Source: Niallia sp052318935 (GTDB lineage: Bacteria > Bacillota > Bacilli > Bacillales > Cytobacillaceae). From it: a stretch of DNA of 64,000 bases. The notes beneath the pieces are model-generated. The model saw only the letters and a program-made list of their open reading frames with translations. It had not been told where the DNA came from and ran no database searches. Shown one piece after another: positions 46,607 to 56,129 of the stretch (position 1 is its first letter; the number at the start of each line of letters is the position of its first letter). Location of the stretch: NCBI GenBank assembly GCA_052318935.1, contig JBQRKO010000018.1; one strand, written 5' to 3'. A program made the translations under genes and the position numbers.

Positions 46607-46828
46607 CAGAGTGTCGAAAAAGTAAGACTGCAAACTTTCAGGCTGATTGAAAACGTTTGTCTATCGAGGAACGACCCTTTTTGAGGAGCGGCGGGCAACA
46701 GGACGTTGGTCAGAACGACGTTGTCACAGGACGTGACGTACTTAGTCGTTCATCCTCTTTTACCTAGTAATGAGCACCGCAAAAAACGGGGAGTGACGAA
46801 GAGAGCGAACGTTTTTCAACAGCCTGAG
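46607..46828. repeat. Insertion of about 222 bp between two copies of the met terminator hairpin
   Basis: The segment lies between identical 25-base copies of GCAAGTCCATCA..GGACTTGCC. TTTCAGGCTGATTGAAAACG (46638) and its inverted partner CGTTTTTCAACAGCCTGA near 46810-46828 suggest terminal inverted repeats. It carries no credible gene. It looks like a small non-autonomous element that entered the terminator and duplicated it. Confidence 0.6.
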
Positions 46829-46852
46829 CAAGTCCATCAAAATGGACTTGCC
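46829..46852 (-). terminator. met terminator hairpin, proximal copy
   Basis: The same hairpin as at 46582, six bases after the metI stop on the minus strand. It lacks the T-run because the inserted segment follows. Confidence 0.6.
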
Positions 46853-46858
46853 TTCCTA

Positions 46859-47536
46859 TTATCGGCGTCTAATTTTCTTAGCAATTAAGTTACCCGATGA
46901 TTGTAGTGCTTGTACGATAATGACAAGTGCGATTACTGTTACGATCATCGTTGGTGTGTCAAAACGTTGGTAACCATATGTTAAAGCAAGGTCACCTACA
47001 CCACCAGCACCAACAGCTCCAGCCATTGCAGATGCACCAACTAATCCAATCGTTGCAGTTGTGAACGTTAGGATAAGAGAGCTTAGTCCTTCTGGTAATA
47101 AGAAACGGTAAATGATTTGCCAAGTTGTTGCACCCATTGCTTCAGCCGCTTCAATAATTCCCTTATCGATTTCAAGTAAAGAGTTTTCTACTAAACGTGA
47201 AATGTAAGGTGCTGCATAACAAACAAGTGGAACGATTGCTGCTTCTATACCGATCGCTCTACCTACGATAAAACGAGTAAATGGAATAAGTGCAACTAAC
47301 AAAATAATAAACGGTACGGATCTTAAAATATTAATAATAGGATTCAGGATGTTAAACACCCATCTATTGCTTAAAATATGTCCTTTTCTAGTGATTACTA
47401 GAAGAACCCCTAATGGAAGACCAATTAATGCTGAAAACAGTAAGGAAAATGCTACCATGTAAAGTGTATCCCCGAACCCTTGGATTAATTGATCTAATGA
47501 AATGCCCATTCCGAATAAGTTATTTTCATTGCCCAT
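46859..47536 (-). CDS. metI: MetI-type methionine ABC transporter permease
   Basis: The 225-residue protein has five to six membrane helices and the EAA motif EAAEAMGATTWQIIYRFLLPEG (split 128-149), the contact site for MetN. The gene overlaps metN by 11 bases. The start lies at ATG 47536 in GAGGTTGTAGCAA ATG context. Confidence 0.92.
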   Translation of the reverse strand: MGNENNLFGMGISLDQLIQGFGDTLYMVAFSLLFSALIGLPLGVLLVITRKGHILSNRWVFNILNPIINILRSVPFIILLVALIPFTRFIVGRAIGIEAAIVPLVCYAAPYISRLVENSLLEIDKGIIEAAEAMGATTWQIIYRFLLPEGLSSLILTFTTATIGLVGASAMAGAVGAGGVGDLALTYGYQRFDTPTMIVTVIALVIIVQALQSSGNLIAKKIRRR

Positions 47537-48551
47537 TTGCTACAACCTCCTGTAGGGATACATTTTCATCTTTCGCAAATTGATATGCTTTTGTAATTTC
47601 GTCTTGTTCTCCAGTAACATCTACAATTAAATTACCAAACGGTGTATCTTGAATTTCCGAGATGTTTGCCGATAGTACACTTATATCTACATCAAATTTT
47701 TTCGCAAGTGTAGAAAGCAAAGGTCTACCAGAAGACGTACCGATAAAGTTAATTTTCCAAATGCTTTTCTTACTTGCATGTAATTCATTTAAGATGCTCT
47801 GTGGTACTTCATCGTGAATAACCGTTCGTACAAAGTTCTTTGCAATTGTACTTTGAGGATTAGAGAAAATATCAAATACGGAACCATTTTCAACAACTTT
47901 TCCATATTCCATTACAGCTACTTTATTACAAATTTCACGAATTACAGACATTTCATGTGTAATTAAAAGAATCGTAATGTTATATTCTGCATTGATCTTT
48001 TTCAGTAATTGCAATACTTCACTTGTTGTCTGTGGATCAAGTGCAGACGTTGCTTCATCACATAATAGAATGGAAGGGTTTGTAGCAAGCGCTCTTGCGA
48101 TTCCGATCCGCTGTTTTTGACCACCAGACAATTGATCTGGGTAATTTTTCGCCTTATCTGCTAAACCGACAAATTCTAGAAGCTCTGATACACGTGCTTT
48201 AATTTTTGCTTTTGGCGTTCTACTTAGGACAAGTGGCATTGCGATATTATCAAAAACCGTTTTAGAGTTTAATAGATTAAAATGTTGAAATATCATACCA
48301 ATTTTTTTCTTCTCTTGGCGTAACTTACTCGGTTTTAAGGAAGCTAAGTTTATACCATTAACAAGTACGGCTCCTTCAGATGGACGTTCCAATAAATTTA
48401 CCATTCGGATGAGTGTACTTTTACCAGCACCACTATAACCAATTACACCATATATATCTCCTTGTTCTACCTTGAGGTTAATCCCAGTTAAAGCTTCTAT
48501 TTGTTGTTTATTTGATTGAAACACCTTTTTTACATCTTTAAATTCAATCAC
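47526..48551 (-). CDS. metN: MetN-type methionine ABC transporter ATPase
   Basis: The 341-residue protein has Walker A GYSGAGKST (residues 38-46), the signature LSGGQKQR, Walker B ILLCDEATSALDP and a C-terminal NIL regulatory domain (about 260-341) that binds methionine. It is the first gene behind the S-box and starts after AGGAGG. Confidence 0.93.
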   Translation of the reverse strand: MIEFKDVKKVFQSNKQQIEALTGINLKVEQGDIYGVIGYSGAGKSTLIRMVNLLERPSEGAVLVNGINLASLKPSKLRQEKKKIGMIFQHFNLLNSKTVFDNIAMPLVLSRTPKAKIKARVSELLEFVGLADKAKNYPDQLSGGQKQRIGIARALATNPSILLCDEATSALDPQTTSEVLQLLKKINAEYNITILLITHEMSVIREICNKVAVMEYGKVVENGSVFDIFSNPQSTIAKNFVRTVIHDEVPQSILNELHASKKSIWKINFIGTSSGRPLLSTLAKKFDVDISVLSANISEIQDTPFGNLIVDVTGEQDEITKAYQFAKDENVSLQEVVANGQ

Positions 48552-48576
48552 AATAAAACCTCCTTTAATTTTGTTC

Positions 48577-48778
48577 TAAAAAAACCTCTTCTGTTTGTAG
48601 TCAGAAGAGGCAAGCATGTAAGATTGATTCCTATGTATCATCAGTCATTATATGTGTATTTGCGTCTTCTCATCTTTCAAACAGCTGTTTGATGGAGTTA
48701 GTACAGTATTTATCTATTAGAGAAACCTGCTGCCGATGCTTCATGGGGCCAAATTCCTCCACATCTCTAGATAAGAAT
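48577..48778 (-). promoter_or_regulatory. SAM-I (S-box) riboswitch controlling metNI
   Basis: Read on the minus strand: CTTATCTAGAGATGTGGAGG, TTTGGCCCCATGAAGC, GGCAGCAGG and GATGAGAAG are the conserved S-box blocks. CCTCTTCTG/CAGAAGAGG (48585-48610) with T-run is the terminator, 26 bases before the metN start. High SAM should stop transcription. Confidence 0.9.
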
Positions 48779-49064
48779 AAATGTATTATGTGATTCCTAA
48801 TATATCGGCAATTTTTAACAATGTCAACCCGATAATTCCCATGAAAAAAGTTGGTTATTATAAAAGCAGGATTTTTTTATAAATGTAAAATGGGATAAAC
48901 CCTTGGTAGAACTATGTTTACCGAATATTTCGCTGTACCGAAAACTAAAAATGAAAATAGTAATAATCGCATCAATTACTACTATTTTCAATAATTAGTA
49001 ATTGACTTAAAGAAGAGAGGATTGTATAGTTACCATTATTCTAAGTTTTTGAAAAATATAACAG

Positions 49065-49212
49065 CTTATCGAGAGAAGTTGAGGGACCAGCCCAATGACA
49101 CTTCGGCAACAGACTTTTTCATGAAAAAGCACTGTGCTAATTCCAGCAGGTTGTACCTGATAGAATAAGAAGGGTGTACTCTCATACGAGTCTTTCTCTT
49201 CTTATTTTCATC
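49065..49212 (+). promoter_or_regulatory. SAM-I (S-box) riboswitch controlling the monooxygenase operon
   Basis: CTTATCGAGAGAAGTTGAGG, GGACCAGCCC, TGACACTTCGGCAAC and CAGGTTGTACCTGATAGAATAAG match the S-box. AATAAGAAG (49164) pairs with CTTCTTATT (49198-49206) followed by TTTTC as the terminator. It lies 80 bases before the 49292 gene. Confidence 0.9.
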
Positions 49213-49291
49213 CCCCAACTTTTCTAAATTAGGAGAATTGGAAAGCCTTCTCCTGAACAATACTAATCTATTGAAAGTAGGTTAAGAAAAT

Positions 49292-50653
49292 ATGACACAA
49301 TCAAGGCAAATCAAACTTGCTGCTTATTTGGTAGGAACAGGGATGCACATTGCTTCATGGCGTCACCCACATGCAAAACGTAATGCTAGTATTGATATTG
49401 ACTACTATCAAGATCTTGCGAAAAAAGCAGAGGAAGGGAAGTTTGATGTTGCGTTTATCGCGGACAGTTTAGCCATTAATAGTGAATCGCATCCAAATAT
49501 CCTCAACAGATTTGAACCAATTACGTTGATTACTGCACTCGCAAATGCAACGAAGAAAATTGGCGTTGTTGCGACAGCTTCTACGTCTTACATAGAACCA
49601 TTTAACCAAGCGAGACTTTTTGCTTCTGTTGACCATATTAGTAAAGGTCGCGCTGGCTGGAACGTTGTCACGACAAGAGATTTATCTGGCAACACGGCAC
49701 GGAACTTTAGTAAACAAGAACATTATGAACATGATTATCGTTACGAAAGAGCGGAAGAATTTCTAGACGTTGTGTTTGGTCTATGGCAGTCGTGGGAAAA
49801 AGATGCCTTTATTCAAAATAAAGAGACAGCTACATTTTATGATCGTAGTAAATTACATACGCTGAATCATAAAGGAGAATTCTTTCAAGTGGAAGGCCCA
49901 TTAAATATTGGTCCATCGCCACAAGGTAGACCCGTGATTTTTCAAGCAGGTTCATCTCCAGCTGGTCAGCGACTCGCAGCAAGATCTGCAGACGTTATAT
50001 TTACCCATCAATTCGATTATGAAAAAGGTCAACTGTTTTATAAAAATATAAAACAACAAATTGCAGATGCAGGTAGGAATCCGGACGATGTATATATTCT
50101 ACAAGCAATATCGCCTATTATCGGAGACACCTTAGCAGAAGCGAAACAAAAGAAAGCAGATCTAGATGCGCTCATTACCGATGAACAAGTACTGTTATTT
50201 TTACAAGATTACTTTCATGGGAAGGTTGATTTCCACGGAGCAAGTGCAAATGAACCGGCATTGTCTTTTGGTTTAGATACGTTACAGGGCGTTCGTTATG
50301 AATTTAGAGAAAGATTCCAAAAAGATTTACTTAGTGCAAATCCAACACTAAGAGAGTTATATTCTTGGTTAACTGGCAGTAAAGAGATCGATGCGCTAGT
50401 AGGAACACCAGAACAAATTGCAAATGAATTGATTCGTTGGTTTGAAGGGCGTGTCGCAGATGGATTTATGCTCATGACGCCATTATTACCAGACGGCTTA
50501 GATGAATTTGTAGACAAAGTAGTACCATTGTTACAAGAAAAAGGATTATTCCGCACTGAATATGAAGGGAATACGCTAAGAGAACATTTTGGCATTCCAT
50601 TTCCATTACAGACTACAAACAAACAGAGTGAGGTAAAGACAAATGAAATTTAA
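49292..50653 (+). CDS. FMN-dependent monooxygenase of the NtaA/SnaA/DszA family
   Basis: The 453-residue protein has the luciferase-like fold and this subfamily's blocks: GTGMHIASWRHPHA near the start, KFDVAFIADSLAI, GRAGWNVVTT, and the late GTPEQIANELIRWFEGRVADGFMLM. Members oxygenate chelators or C-S compounds using FMNH2. S-box control suggests an organosulfur substrate that yields methionine or sulfur. It overlaps the next gene by 11 bases. Confidence 0.85.
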   Translation: MTQSRQIKLAAYLVGTGMHIASWRHPHAKRNASIDIDYYQDLAKKAEEGKFDVAFIADSLAINSESHPNILNRFEPITLITALANATKKIGVVATASTSYIEPFNQARLFASVDHISKGRAGWNVVTTRDLSGNTARNFSKQEHYEHDYRYERAEEFLDVVFGLWQSWEKDAFIQNKETATFYDRSKLHTLNHKGEFFQVEGPLNIGPSPQGRPVIFQAGSSPAGQRLAARSADVIFTHQFDYEKGQLFYKNIKQQIADAGRNPDDVYILQAISPIIGDTLAEAKQKKADLDALITDEQVLLFLQDYFHGKVDFHGASANEPALSFGLDTLQGVRYEFRERFQKDLLSANPTLRELYSWLTGSKEIDALVGTPEQIANELIRWFEGRVADGFMLMTPLLPDGLDEFVDKVVPLLQEKGLFRTEYEGNTLREHFGIPFPLQTTNKQSEVKTNEI

Positions 50654-51491
50654 AAAGTTAGCTATTATTTTTTTAATTATATCCCTACTATCCTTATCGG
50701 CTTGCTCAAGTAAAAGTAGTTCAGAAGATAAGCCAGTTGTGATAGGAACAACAGAAGCGCAGTTAGATCTATGGAATTTTGTAAAAGAAAGAGCGAAGAA
50801 ACAAAATATTGAGATTGATGTCAAAGTACTTACTGGGAACGTAGACATTGACCAATTAACGGCAGATGGTGAAGTGGACGCAAATGCATTTCAACATATG
50901 GCATATTTGTATAGCTGGAATAAACTTAAAAATCAGGATCTAGTTCCCGTCGGTTCTACTATAATTGCACCACTTGGCATTTATTCTAAAAAGATAAAAA
51001 ATCTGAAGCACTTAAAAGATGGAGCAGAAATCGCAGTTCCTAATGATGATAGTAACTGGCCTCGCGCACTTGTTTTATTGCAAAGTGCAGGATTAATTAA
51101 GCTGAAGGATGATTTTGATGGAAAAGGCGGAGACGATAAAATCAAAGAAAATCCGAAACATATAAAAATTACGCCAATGCAAAGTGCGACGTTGCCACGT
51201 GTACTTGATGATGTCGATGCGGCAGTTATTATTAATGGCACAGCATTGCAAGCAGGCTATCCTTTAAGTACATCCCTTTTCCATGAGGATAAACAAGCAA
51301 CGCCATATATAAATGTCATTGCGACAACGAAGAAAAATCAAGATAATACGCAATTAAAGAAAGTGGCAGAAATCTTCCATTCTAAAGAAGTAAGAGAGTT
51401 TATCGATCAAAAATATAAAGGTAATTTTATCCATGTTACTCGTCCTATTGATGAAGTGATCAAAGACTATGAAAATAATTTTGTAAAATAA
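50643..51491 (+). CDS. MetQ/NlpA-type lipoprotein, second copy
   Basis: The 282-residue protein has a lipobox LSACSS (Cys about residue 21) and the MetQ fold (VIGTTEAQLDLWNF, VDANAFQHMAYLY). It probably delivers methionine or a related thioether. It is diverged from the 45069 product and has no permease or ATPase in its operon, so it may use MetNI. Confidence 0.85.
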   Translation: MKFKKLAIIFLIISLLSLSACSSKSSSEDKPVVIGTTEAQLDLWNFVKERAKKQNIEIDVKVLTGNVDIDQLTADGEVDANAFQHMAYLYSWNKLKNQDLVPVGSTIIAPLGIYSKKIKNLKHLKDGAEIAVPNDDSNWPRALVLLQSAGLIKLKDDFDGKGGDDKIKENPKHIKITPMQSATLPRVLDDVDAAVIINGTALQAGYPLSTSLFHEDKQATPYINVIATTKKNQDNTQLKKVAEIFHSKEVREFIDQKYKGNFIHVTRPIDEVIKDYENNFVK

Positions 51492-51509
51492 GAAGGGATA
51501 GATAGTAAC

Positions 51510-52535
51510 ATGCAACCTACATTTAGTATTTTGGATCAAAGTATTATTGGTCACGGTGATACAGCAAGTGAAGCTTTATCTCAAACGATCTCGCTTGCCA
51601 AATTAGCGGAGTCTTTAGGGTATCATCGGTTTTGGGTGGCGGAGCATCATGATACAAATGAAGTGGCGGGTACTTCTCCTGAAGTTTTAATTGCTTATAT
51701 TCTAGCTGTCACGAGCAACATTCGCGTAGCATCTGGGGGCGTGATGCTTCAGCACTATAGTCCTTATAAAGTCGCAGAAAATTTCGGAGTGCTAGCAAAC
51801 CTTGCACCAGGCCGTGTTGATTTAGGAGTTGGGCGCTCACCAGGTGGTTTGCCGAGAGCAACGAAGGCACTGCAAGGGATAAACGCTGAAAAGAATGAAT
51901 CTCTTTTTGAAAAAACGCAGCAGTTAAAGGATTTTTTATATGATACTTTATCTACTGACGATCCTTTATCAGGAGTAAAAGCTTACCCCCGACCAACAAC
52001 AAAAATACCGTTGTATCAGTTGGGTGCCAGTGTTTCAAGTGCAGTGTCTGCTGCAGAGTTAGGTTTGGCTTACGTGTTCGCTCAATTTGTAAATGGAGAT
52101 CCGGATACATTAGATGAAGCAATACGAGCATACCAAGAGAAGTATGAAGAGAAATGGCATAAAAAAGGATCGCTTTCGCTTGCAGTTACGGTTGTGGTGG
52201 CAGATACTGAAGAGGAGGCGGAACGACTCGCAAGTGAATTAGAGACAGTGAAGCTTCACTTTGAAAATGGCAAAGTTCTAACGATTAGTAATTTGAAAAA
52301 CGCAGAAGCATATCGTGCGGAAACAGATGAGTCCTTTACGATTGAATTAGTAGAGGCGAAGCACGTGATTAAAGGAACGAAGGCGCAAGTTGCGGAGAAA
52401 ATTCGTGCGCTTGCGACAAAATATGATGTAACGGAATTTATTATTCATACTCCTTTAAAAAATTATGAGAAAAGACGTTATTCTTATGCGCAATTAGCAG
52501 ATGCTTTTTCATTAGGGCATTTTTCGCAAGTATAA
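51510..52535 (+). CDS. LLM-class flavin-dependent oxidoreductase
   Basis: The 341-residue luciferase-like protein has SLGYHRFWVAEHHD, VASGGVMLQHYSPYKVAENFG and GRVDLGVGRSPGG, the group of the MsnO8/YvbT type. With the 49292 enzyme it could form a two-step oxidation of a sulfur compound. AGAAGGGAT precedes the start. Confidence 0.85.
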   Translation: MQPTFSILDQSIIGHGDTASEALSQTISLAKLAESLGYHRFWVAEHHDTNEVAGTSPEVLIAYILAVTSNIRVASGGVMLQHYSPYKVAENFGVLANLAPGRVDLGVGRSPGGLPRATKALQGINAEKNESLFEKTQQLKDFLYDTLSTDDPLSGVKAYPRPTTKIPLYQLGASVSSAVSAAELGLAYVFAQFVNGDPDTLDEAIRAYQEKYEEKWHKKGSLSLAVTVVVADTEEEAERLASELETVKLHFENGKVLTISNLKNAEAYRAETDESFTIELVEAKHVIKGTKAQVAEKIRALATKYDVTEFIIHTPLKNYEKRRYSYAQLADAFSLGHFSQV

Positions 52536-52567
52536 GGTATCATTAACGTATTAAAGGAGGAACAATT

Positions 52568-53110
52568 ATGACATTAACGTATCGCGTCGCTACTTTGGAA
52601 GATGCAAAAAGCTTGTTATCGTTGTCGCACAGATCATATGAGCCGATTCGTAAACTCGGCTTACCTTTTCCAGCAGCAACGGCAAGTTTATCATTTGTAG
52701 AAGAAAATATTACGAAAAACACAACTTATATCGCAGAAAAAGACGGGAATATCGTCGCAACGGTTACATTAAAGTTTCCGTGGAATGATCCGAATGTCCC
52801 GTTTAGTTATCCATATTTTTGGTGGTTAGCGGTCGATCCAGATTACAAAAATCAAGGGATTGCTGCTACTGTTTTAACGTATATAGAAGAAACAATCGCA
52901 AGAGATACGCTGAAAGCCCCAGGAATAACATGTAATACGTCGGAGGATCATCCTTGGTTAATCGACTTGTATTTGCGGAGAGGATACGAACGAGTTGGCA
53001 AATTGTATTACGGTGAAAATGGTGAAGGCACGTATATGAGAAAAATCCTGAATCCGCATTTAGTGAAGGAAAAGGATGAAGATTTAAATTTCGTGATTTC
53101 TTATCGGTAA
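52568..53110 (+). CDS. GNAT-family N-acetyltransferase
   Basis: The 180-residue protein has the GNAT motif A WWLAVDPDYKNQGIAATVLTYIEE and the last-strand LRRGYERVGK. It could detoxify an amine intermediate of the operon. AAAGGAGG precedes the start. The gene is the last one before a terminator. Confidence 0.85.
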   Translation: MTLTYRVATLEDAKSLLSLSHRSYEPIRKLGLPFPAATASLSFVEENITKNTTYIAEKDGNIVATVTLKFPWNDPNVPFSYPYFWWLAVDPDYKNQGIAATVLTYIEETIARDTLKAPGITCNTSEDHPWLIDLYLRRGYERVGKLYYGENGEGTYMRKILNPHLVKEKDEDLNFVISYR

Positions 53111-53112
53111 GG

Positions 53113-53149
53113 AAAAAGGTAATGCTCAAGTCGTGGGTATTGCCTTTTT
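53113..53149 (+). terminator. Terminator of the S-box monooxygenase operon
   Basis: AAAAAGGTAATGC pairs with GTATTGCCTTTTT with one G-T pair; the T-run forms part of the stem. Confidence 0.85.
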
Positions 53150-53510
53150 GGATGGGATTACTCTAGGTCGCAGGGACACCCCGAAACACCTCAAAGTTTG
53201 TCTATTATTAACAGATAGAGTACCCGCATAAGAAAAAGCATATATAAAAACAAGTATAGAAGCAGTGGATTTCGCAAGTGAAATCTCACTAGTTTTCGCA
53301 TTTTATCAGGTGAAATGGTGTAAAGTTTTTAAAACTAAATGGAGTAATTCAAGCAACAAAAATATATACTTTATGAATTGCCTAATAATTGTACTTACCG
53401 ATAGAGATTTTTATCTGTCGTTCTTTTTTTTAAAATTTTGATAGGATTGAATCATAAAAAACGTATTACTAATCAGTTACTGAATAATCAAGGAAGGAGG
53501 AGGGACCGAG
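53150..53510. other. Intergenic region before sigma factor gene
   Basis: About 360 bases without a credible ORF. The upstream region of the ECF gene is expected to hold its own autoregulated promoter, but I cannot assign -35/-10 boxes with confidence. Confidence 0.35.
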
Positions 53511-54047
53511 TTGCGTGTTTTAGAAGAAAATGTTGTGCAACATATAAAGTTAAAAAATGAAGAGAGTATTAATTTTGTACTCCAAACATATGGAGGGCTG
53601 CTTAATGCTATTATTCGAAAATATCTTCAAGGAAATCAGCAGGACATCGAGGAATGTTTGGCTGATGTATTAGTTTCCATTTGGTTTCATATTCATTCAT
53701 TTGACCCTGCTAAAAATGAATTTAAGCAGTGGATTGCCGCTATTGCTAAGTATAGAGCGATTGATTATGTCCGAAAGGCTGAAAAAGAAAAGAAATATGC
53801 AAGTAAATTTGAATGGGAAGATAAAATATCAGGTCAATCGGTTTTAGAACCATGTATGTTCGATATGGAAAGCATGTTAAATGAACTATCTGATGTGGAG
53901 CGGACTATTTTTGAAAAATATTATGTAGAGGGTGTACCTTCCAGAGAAATTGCCACTCATTTTCAAGGTAAGGAATCCTGGGTACATAATAAGCTATCTA
54001 GAGGAAGAAAGAAATTAAAAAGCATATTATTAAAAAATGAGGTGTAA
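53511..54047 (+). CDS. ECF-type RNA polymerase sigma factor
   Basis: The 178-residue protein starts at TTG after GGAAGGAGG. Region 2 holds QQDIEECLADVLVSIWFHIHSFDPAKNEFKQWIAAIAKYRAIDYVRK (split over about residues 38-86), and region 4 ends VPSREIATHFQGKESWVHNKLSRGRKKLKS. It overlaps the anti-sigma gene, so the two are co-translated. Confidence 0.9.
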   Translation: MRVLEENVVQHIKLKNEESINFVLQTYGGLLNAIIRKYLQGNQQDIEECLADVLVSIWFHIHSFDPAKNEFKQWIAAIAKYRAIDYVRKAEKEKKYASKFEWEDKISGQSVLEPCMFDMESMLNELSDVERTIFEKYYVEGVPSREIATHFQGKESWVHNKLSRGRKKLKSILLKNEV

Positions 54048-54051
54048 TGGT

Positions 54052-55029
54052 ATGTCTATTTATAAAGAGCTTAATAATGTCAATTTAGATGTAAGTGAAT
54101 TTGAGGAAATACCACTGTCAAAAAATGAACAAAAAAGAGTGTTAAAGCAAGTAAAAAATAAACTTTCTTTAAGAAAACCGAAGAAAAAGTGGATGAGAGC
54201 AGGTGTTGCGACTGCCGCTGTTTGTGTGCTTAGCTTATCGCTGACAATTAATAAAGAAACGATCGCAAGCGTGCCATTTATAGGCGAAGTGATTGAAAAA
54301 TATATCAATTCAAATGAAGATCTTAATTATTCATCCTATAAAACCGCTATTGGGGAAACGGCTGAAAATGAACTCGGTAAATTAACTTTAAATGAAGTAA
54401 TGTTGGATGACCGACAATTATTTTTAAGTTCCACATTCGAACCAGCAGACAATGTAGACTTTGACTATCAGACAAGTATTACCCCAAAAGTAAAGATCAA
54501 CGGCAAGGATTATATGTTCACAACAGGAGGACAGTCTATTGAGATAAATAATACAATGTTTACGATTTATAACGATATTGATTTAAAGCAAGACATTGAC
54601 ACAGAAGATGTTAAAATTGAAATCAGCTATGACAATTGGAATTTTGACAAAGTGATTGAACAGCCTTGGACTTTTCATGTTGAAGTTTCACAGGCAAAGA
54701 TATTAGCAGAGAAAAAAACGTTTGAAATGAATAAACCAATAAAGTTAAGTAATGGAGAAACGGTTATCATTCAAAAAGTAGTGACAACGCCAATTTCAAC
54801 AACTGTTTATTATGATTTATCACAAAGTAAGAGTGAAGATATTTATTTTAACATCCAATCTGAGGAAGGAAAGGAAGAGGGACATAGGTCAGGTTTTACT
54901 TCTAATGATGTAGGTGCTGTGTCGGTCGTACGTTTTAATGGACTTTCACTTAAAGATAACAACTATTATTTAGTTCCTTTTGATTCTAACGGTAACAAGC
55001 TGAGCGAAGTATCTATTCCAATTAAGTAA
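54052..55029 (+). CDS. DUF4179-type membrane anti-sigma factor
   Basis: About 325 residues from ATG 54052 (GAGGTG upstream; the frame is open to 54037). A cytoplasmic N-terminal part (about 1-45) is followed by a membrane helix AGVATAAVCVLSLSLTI and an extracytoplasmic beta-rich sensor with the DUF4179 start FIGEVIEKY. It likely holds the upstream sigma factor inactive until a surface signal. Confidence 0.85.
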   Translation: MSIYKELNNVNLDVSEFEEIPLSKNEQKRVLKQVKNKLSLRKPKKKWMRAGVATAAVCVLSLSLTINKETIASVPFIGEVIEKYINSNEDLNYSSYKTAIGETAENELGKLTLNEVMLDDRQLFLSSTFEPADNVDFDYQTSITPKVKINGKDYMFTTGGQSIEINNTMFTIYNDIDLKQDIDTEDVKIEISYDNWNFDKVIEQPWTFHVEVSQAKILAEKKTFEMNKPIKLSNGETVIIQKVVTTPISTTVYYDLSQSKSEDIYFNIQSEEGKEEGHRSGFTSNDVGAVSVVRFNGLSLKDNNYYLVPFDSNGNKLSEVSIPIK

Positions 55030-55136
55030 ATGATGAAGGCTATTGTATTTTATACCGTAGCCGAGGAAGAGAAAACTGTTATGATAATTAGGATTCTTTA
55101 TATCAGAAGAGATGGGCAGAATTTATTATAATATGA

Positions 55137-55191
55137 GTGCCTGAACCCGGTGCGGTAACACTTTAATAAGTTAATGTACTGGGACAGGCAC
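55137..55191 (+). terminator. Hairpin after anti-sigma gene
   Basis: GTGCCTG..ACCC pairs with GGG..CAGGCAC around a long loop. There is no T-run, so it is a weak candidate. Confidence 0.45.
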
Positions 55192-55259
55192 TAGATTAAG
55201 GCACCCAATGGGTAGCTCTTTTTTCTTAAATCTCGTTAAAAACCTCTCTCATGAATATG

Positions 55260-55754
55260 TTAATAAGTGGAGCATTGAATGGATCTTCCACTTAAATCCT
55301 GAATACACATCCACGTTCGATACATTTGTTTTTCTAGGATGAAGGTGGATTCTGTTCTTAGGAGTTCCTGGCCGTTTTTAAAAACAATGATGGAGTGGTA
55401 TTCTCTTGGTGTGGGTTTCGTTGGTTTTTGGATATGTTTTACATGGTGGTAGAAAATCCAACAGCAGTTAATCTGGCTTGGCGACTTGGTTGGGAAGGCG
55501 TAAATCTGCTTTGCTTCATCGATAGGAATAGGTAGTTTGTGTTTGGCTCCAAGGAGGTAGATGACATATACTCTGCGGCCTCTGTAGTCAGAGCCGCCTC
55601 TAATTGCTGCTTTTTGGATCAACTGCAGAGCTGTCTTTTTTACATACAGTTTTCGGTTTGTTTCGATTACGATTGTGTCGTATGCATGGTGGAACGCGGG
55701 AATTAGTGCCATTGTTTTTTCATTAATTTCATAATCGGATAAACTAGCGCTCAT
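55260..55754 (-). CDS. ComK-family competence transcription factor homologue
   Basis: The 164-residue protein matches ComK: SDYEINEKTMALIP at the start, the region AAIRGGSDYRGRR, DEAKQIYAFPTKSPSQINCCWI and NQ-like F-E-K-Q-M-Y-R-T-W near the end. It is shorter than B. subtilis ComK (192) because it lacks the long C-terminal tail. The start follows AAAGGAGC. It could be a secondary ComK or a competence regulator whose C-terminal degradation tail is lost. Confidence 0.8.
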   Translation of the reverse strand: MSASLSDYEINEKTMALIPAFHHAYDTIVIETNRKLYVKKTALQLIQKAAIRGGSDYRGRRVYVIYLLGAKHKLPIPIDEAKQIYAFPTKSPSQINCCWIFYHHVKHIQKPTKPTPREYHSIIVFKNGQELLRTESTFILEKQMYRTWMCIQDLSGRSIQCSTY

Positions 55755-55892
55755 TGAATCATGCTCCTTTGTTTTATTTAATTTTTTCTTGTTGATATTT
55801 GTAGAATGTATGCCTGAAATGGATGGCGATCTTGAGGTGTAGTAAGTCCGTATAGATTCTCAGTTTTGAAAATTCAGAAAATAAAAGATGGA

Positions 55893-56129
55893 TTAGTCCT
55901 CATTGTCATCTGATTTTTTCTTTCTTTTTAGTAAACTTTCAATAGGATCCAGCCGAAGTTCTATGCATAAAACAATAATCGTCAGAAAATATGGATTTGC
56001 TTGTCCCCGTTCAATTTTTCCTAAGTGGTTTGGTGTAATATTCACCCTTTCTGCAAGCTTTGTCAACGATAAATTTCTTTTCTTTCTAGCTGATCTCAGT
56101 GGATCCCCTGTGAATACATATTTTTTCAC
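55893..56129 (-). CDS. XRE-family HTH regulator
   Basis: About 78 residues from GTG 56129, chosen because AAGGAGGAGG lies seven bases before it (the frame is open to 56150). The HTH is GDPLRSARKKRNLSLTKLAE and NITPNHLGKIERGQANPYF. It ends with a Lys/Asp-rich tail. It sits between comK-like and the sigma-like fragment, so it may control them. Confidence 0.85.
   Translation of the reverse strand: MKKYVFTGDPLRSARKKRNLSLTKLAERVNITPNHLGKIERGQANPYFLTIIVLCIELRLDPIESLLKRKKKSDDNED

Noticed and set aside
46706..46888. 60-codon frame
   Set aside because: It lies in the inserted 222-bp repeat segment and has no start signals.
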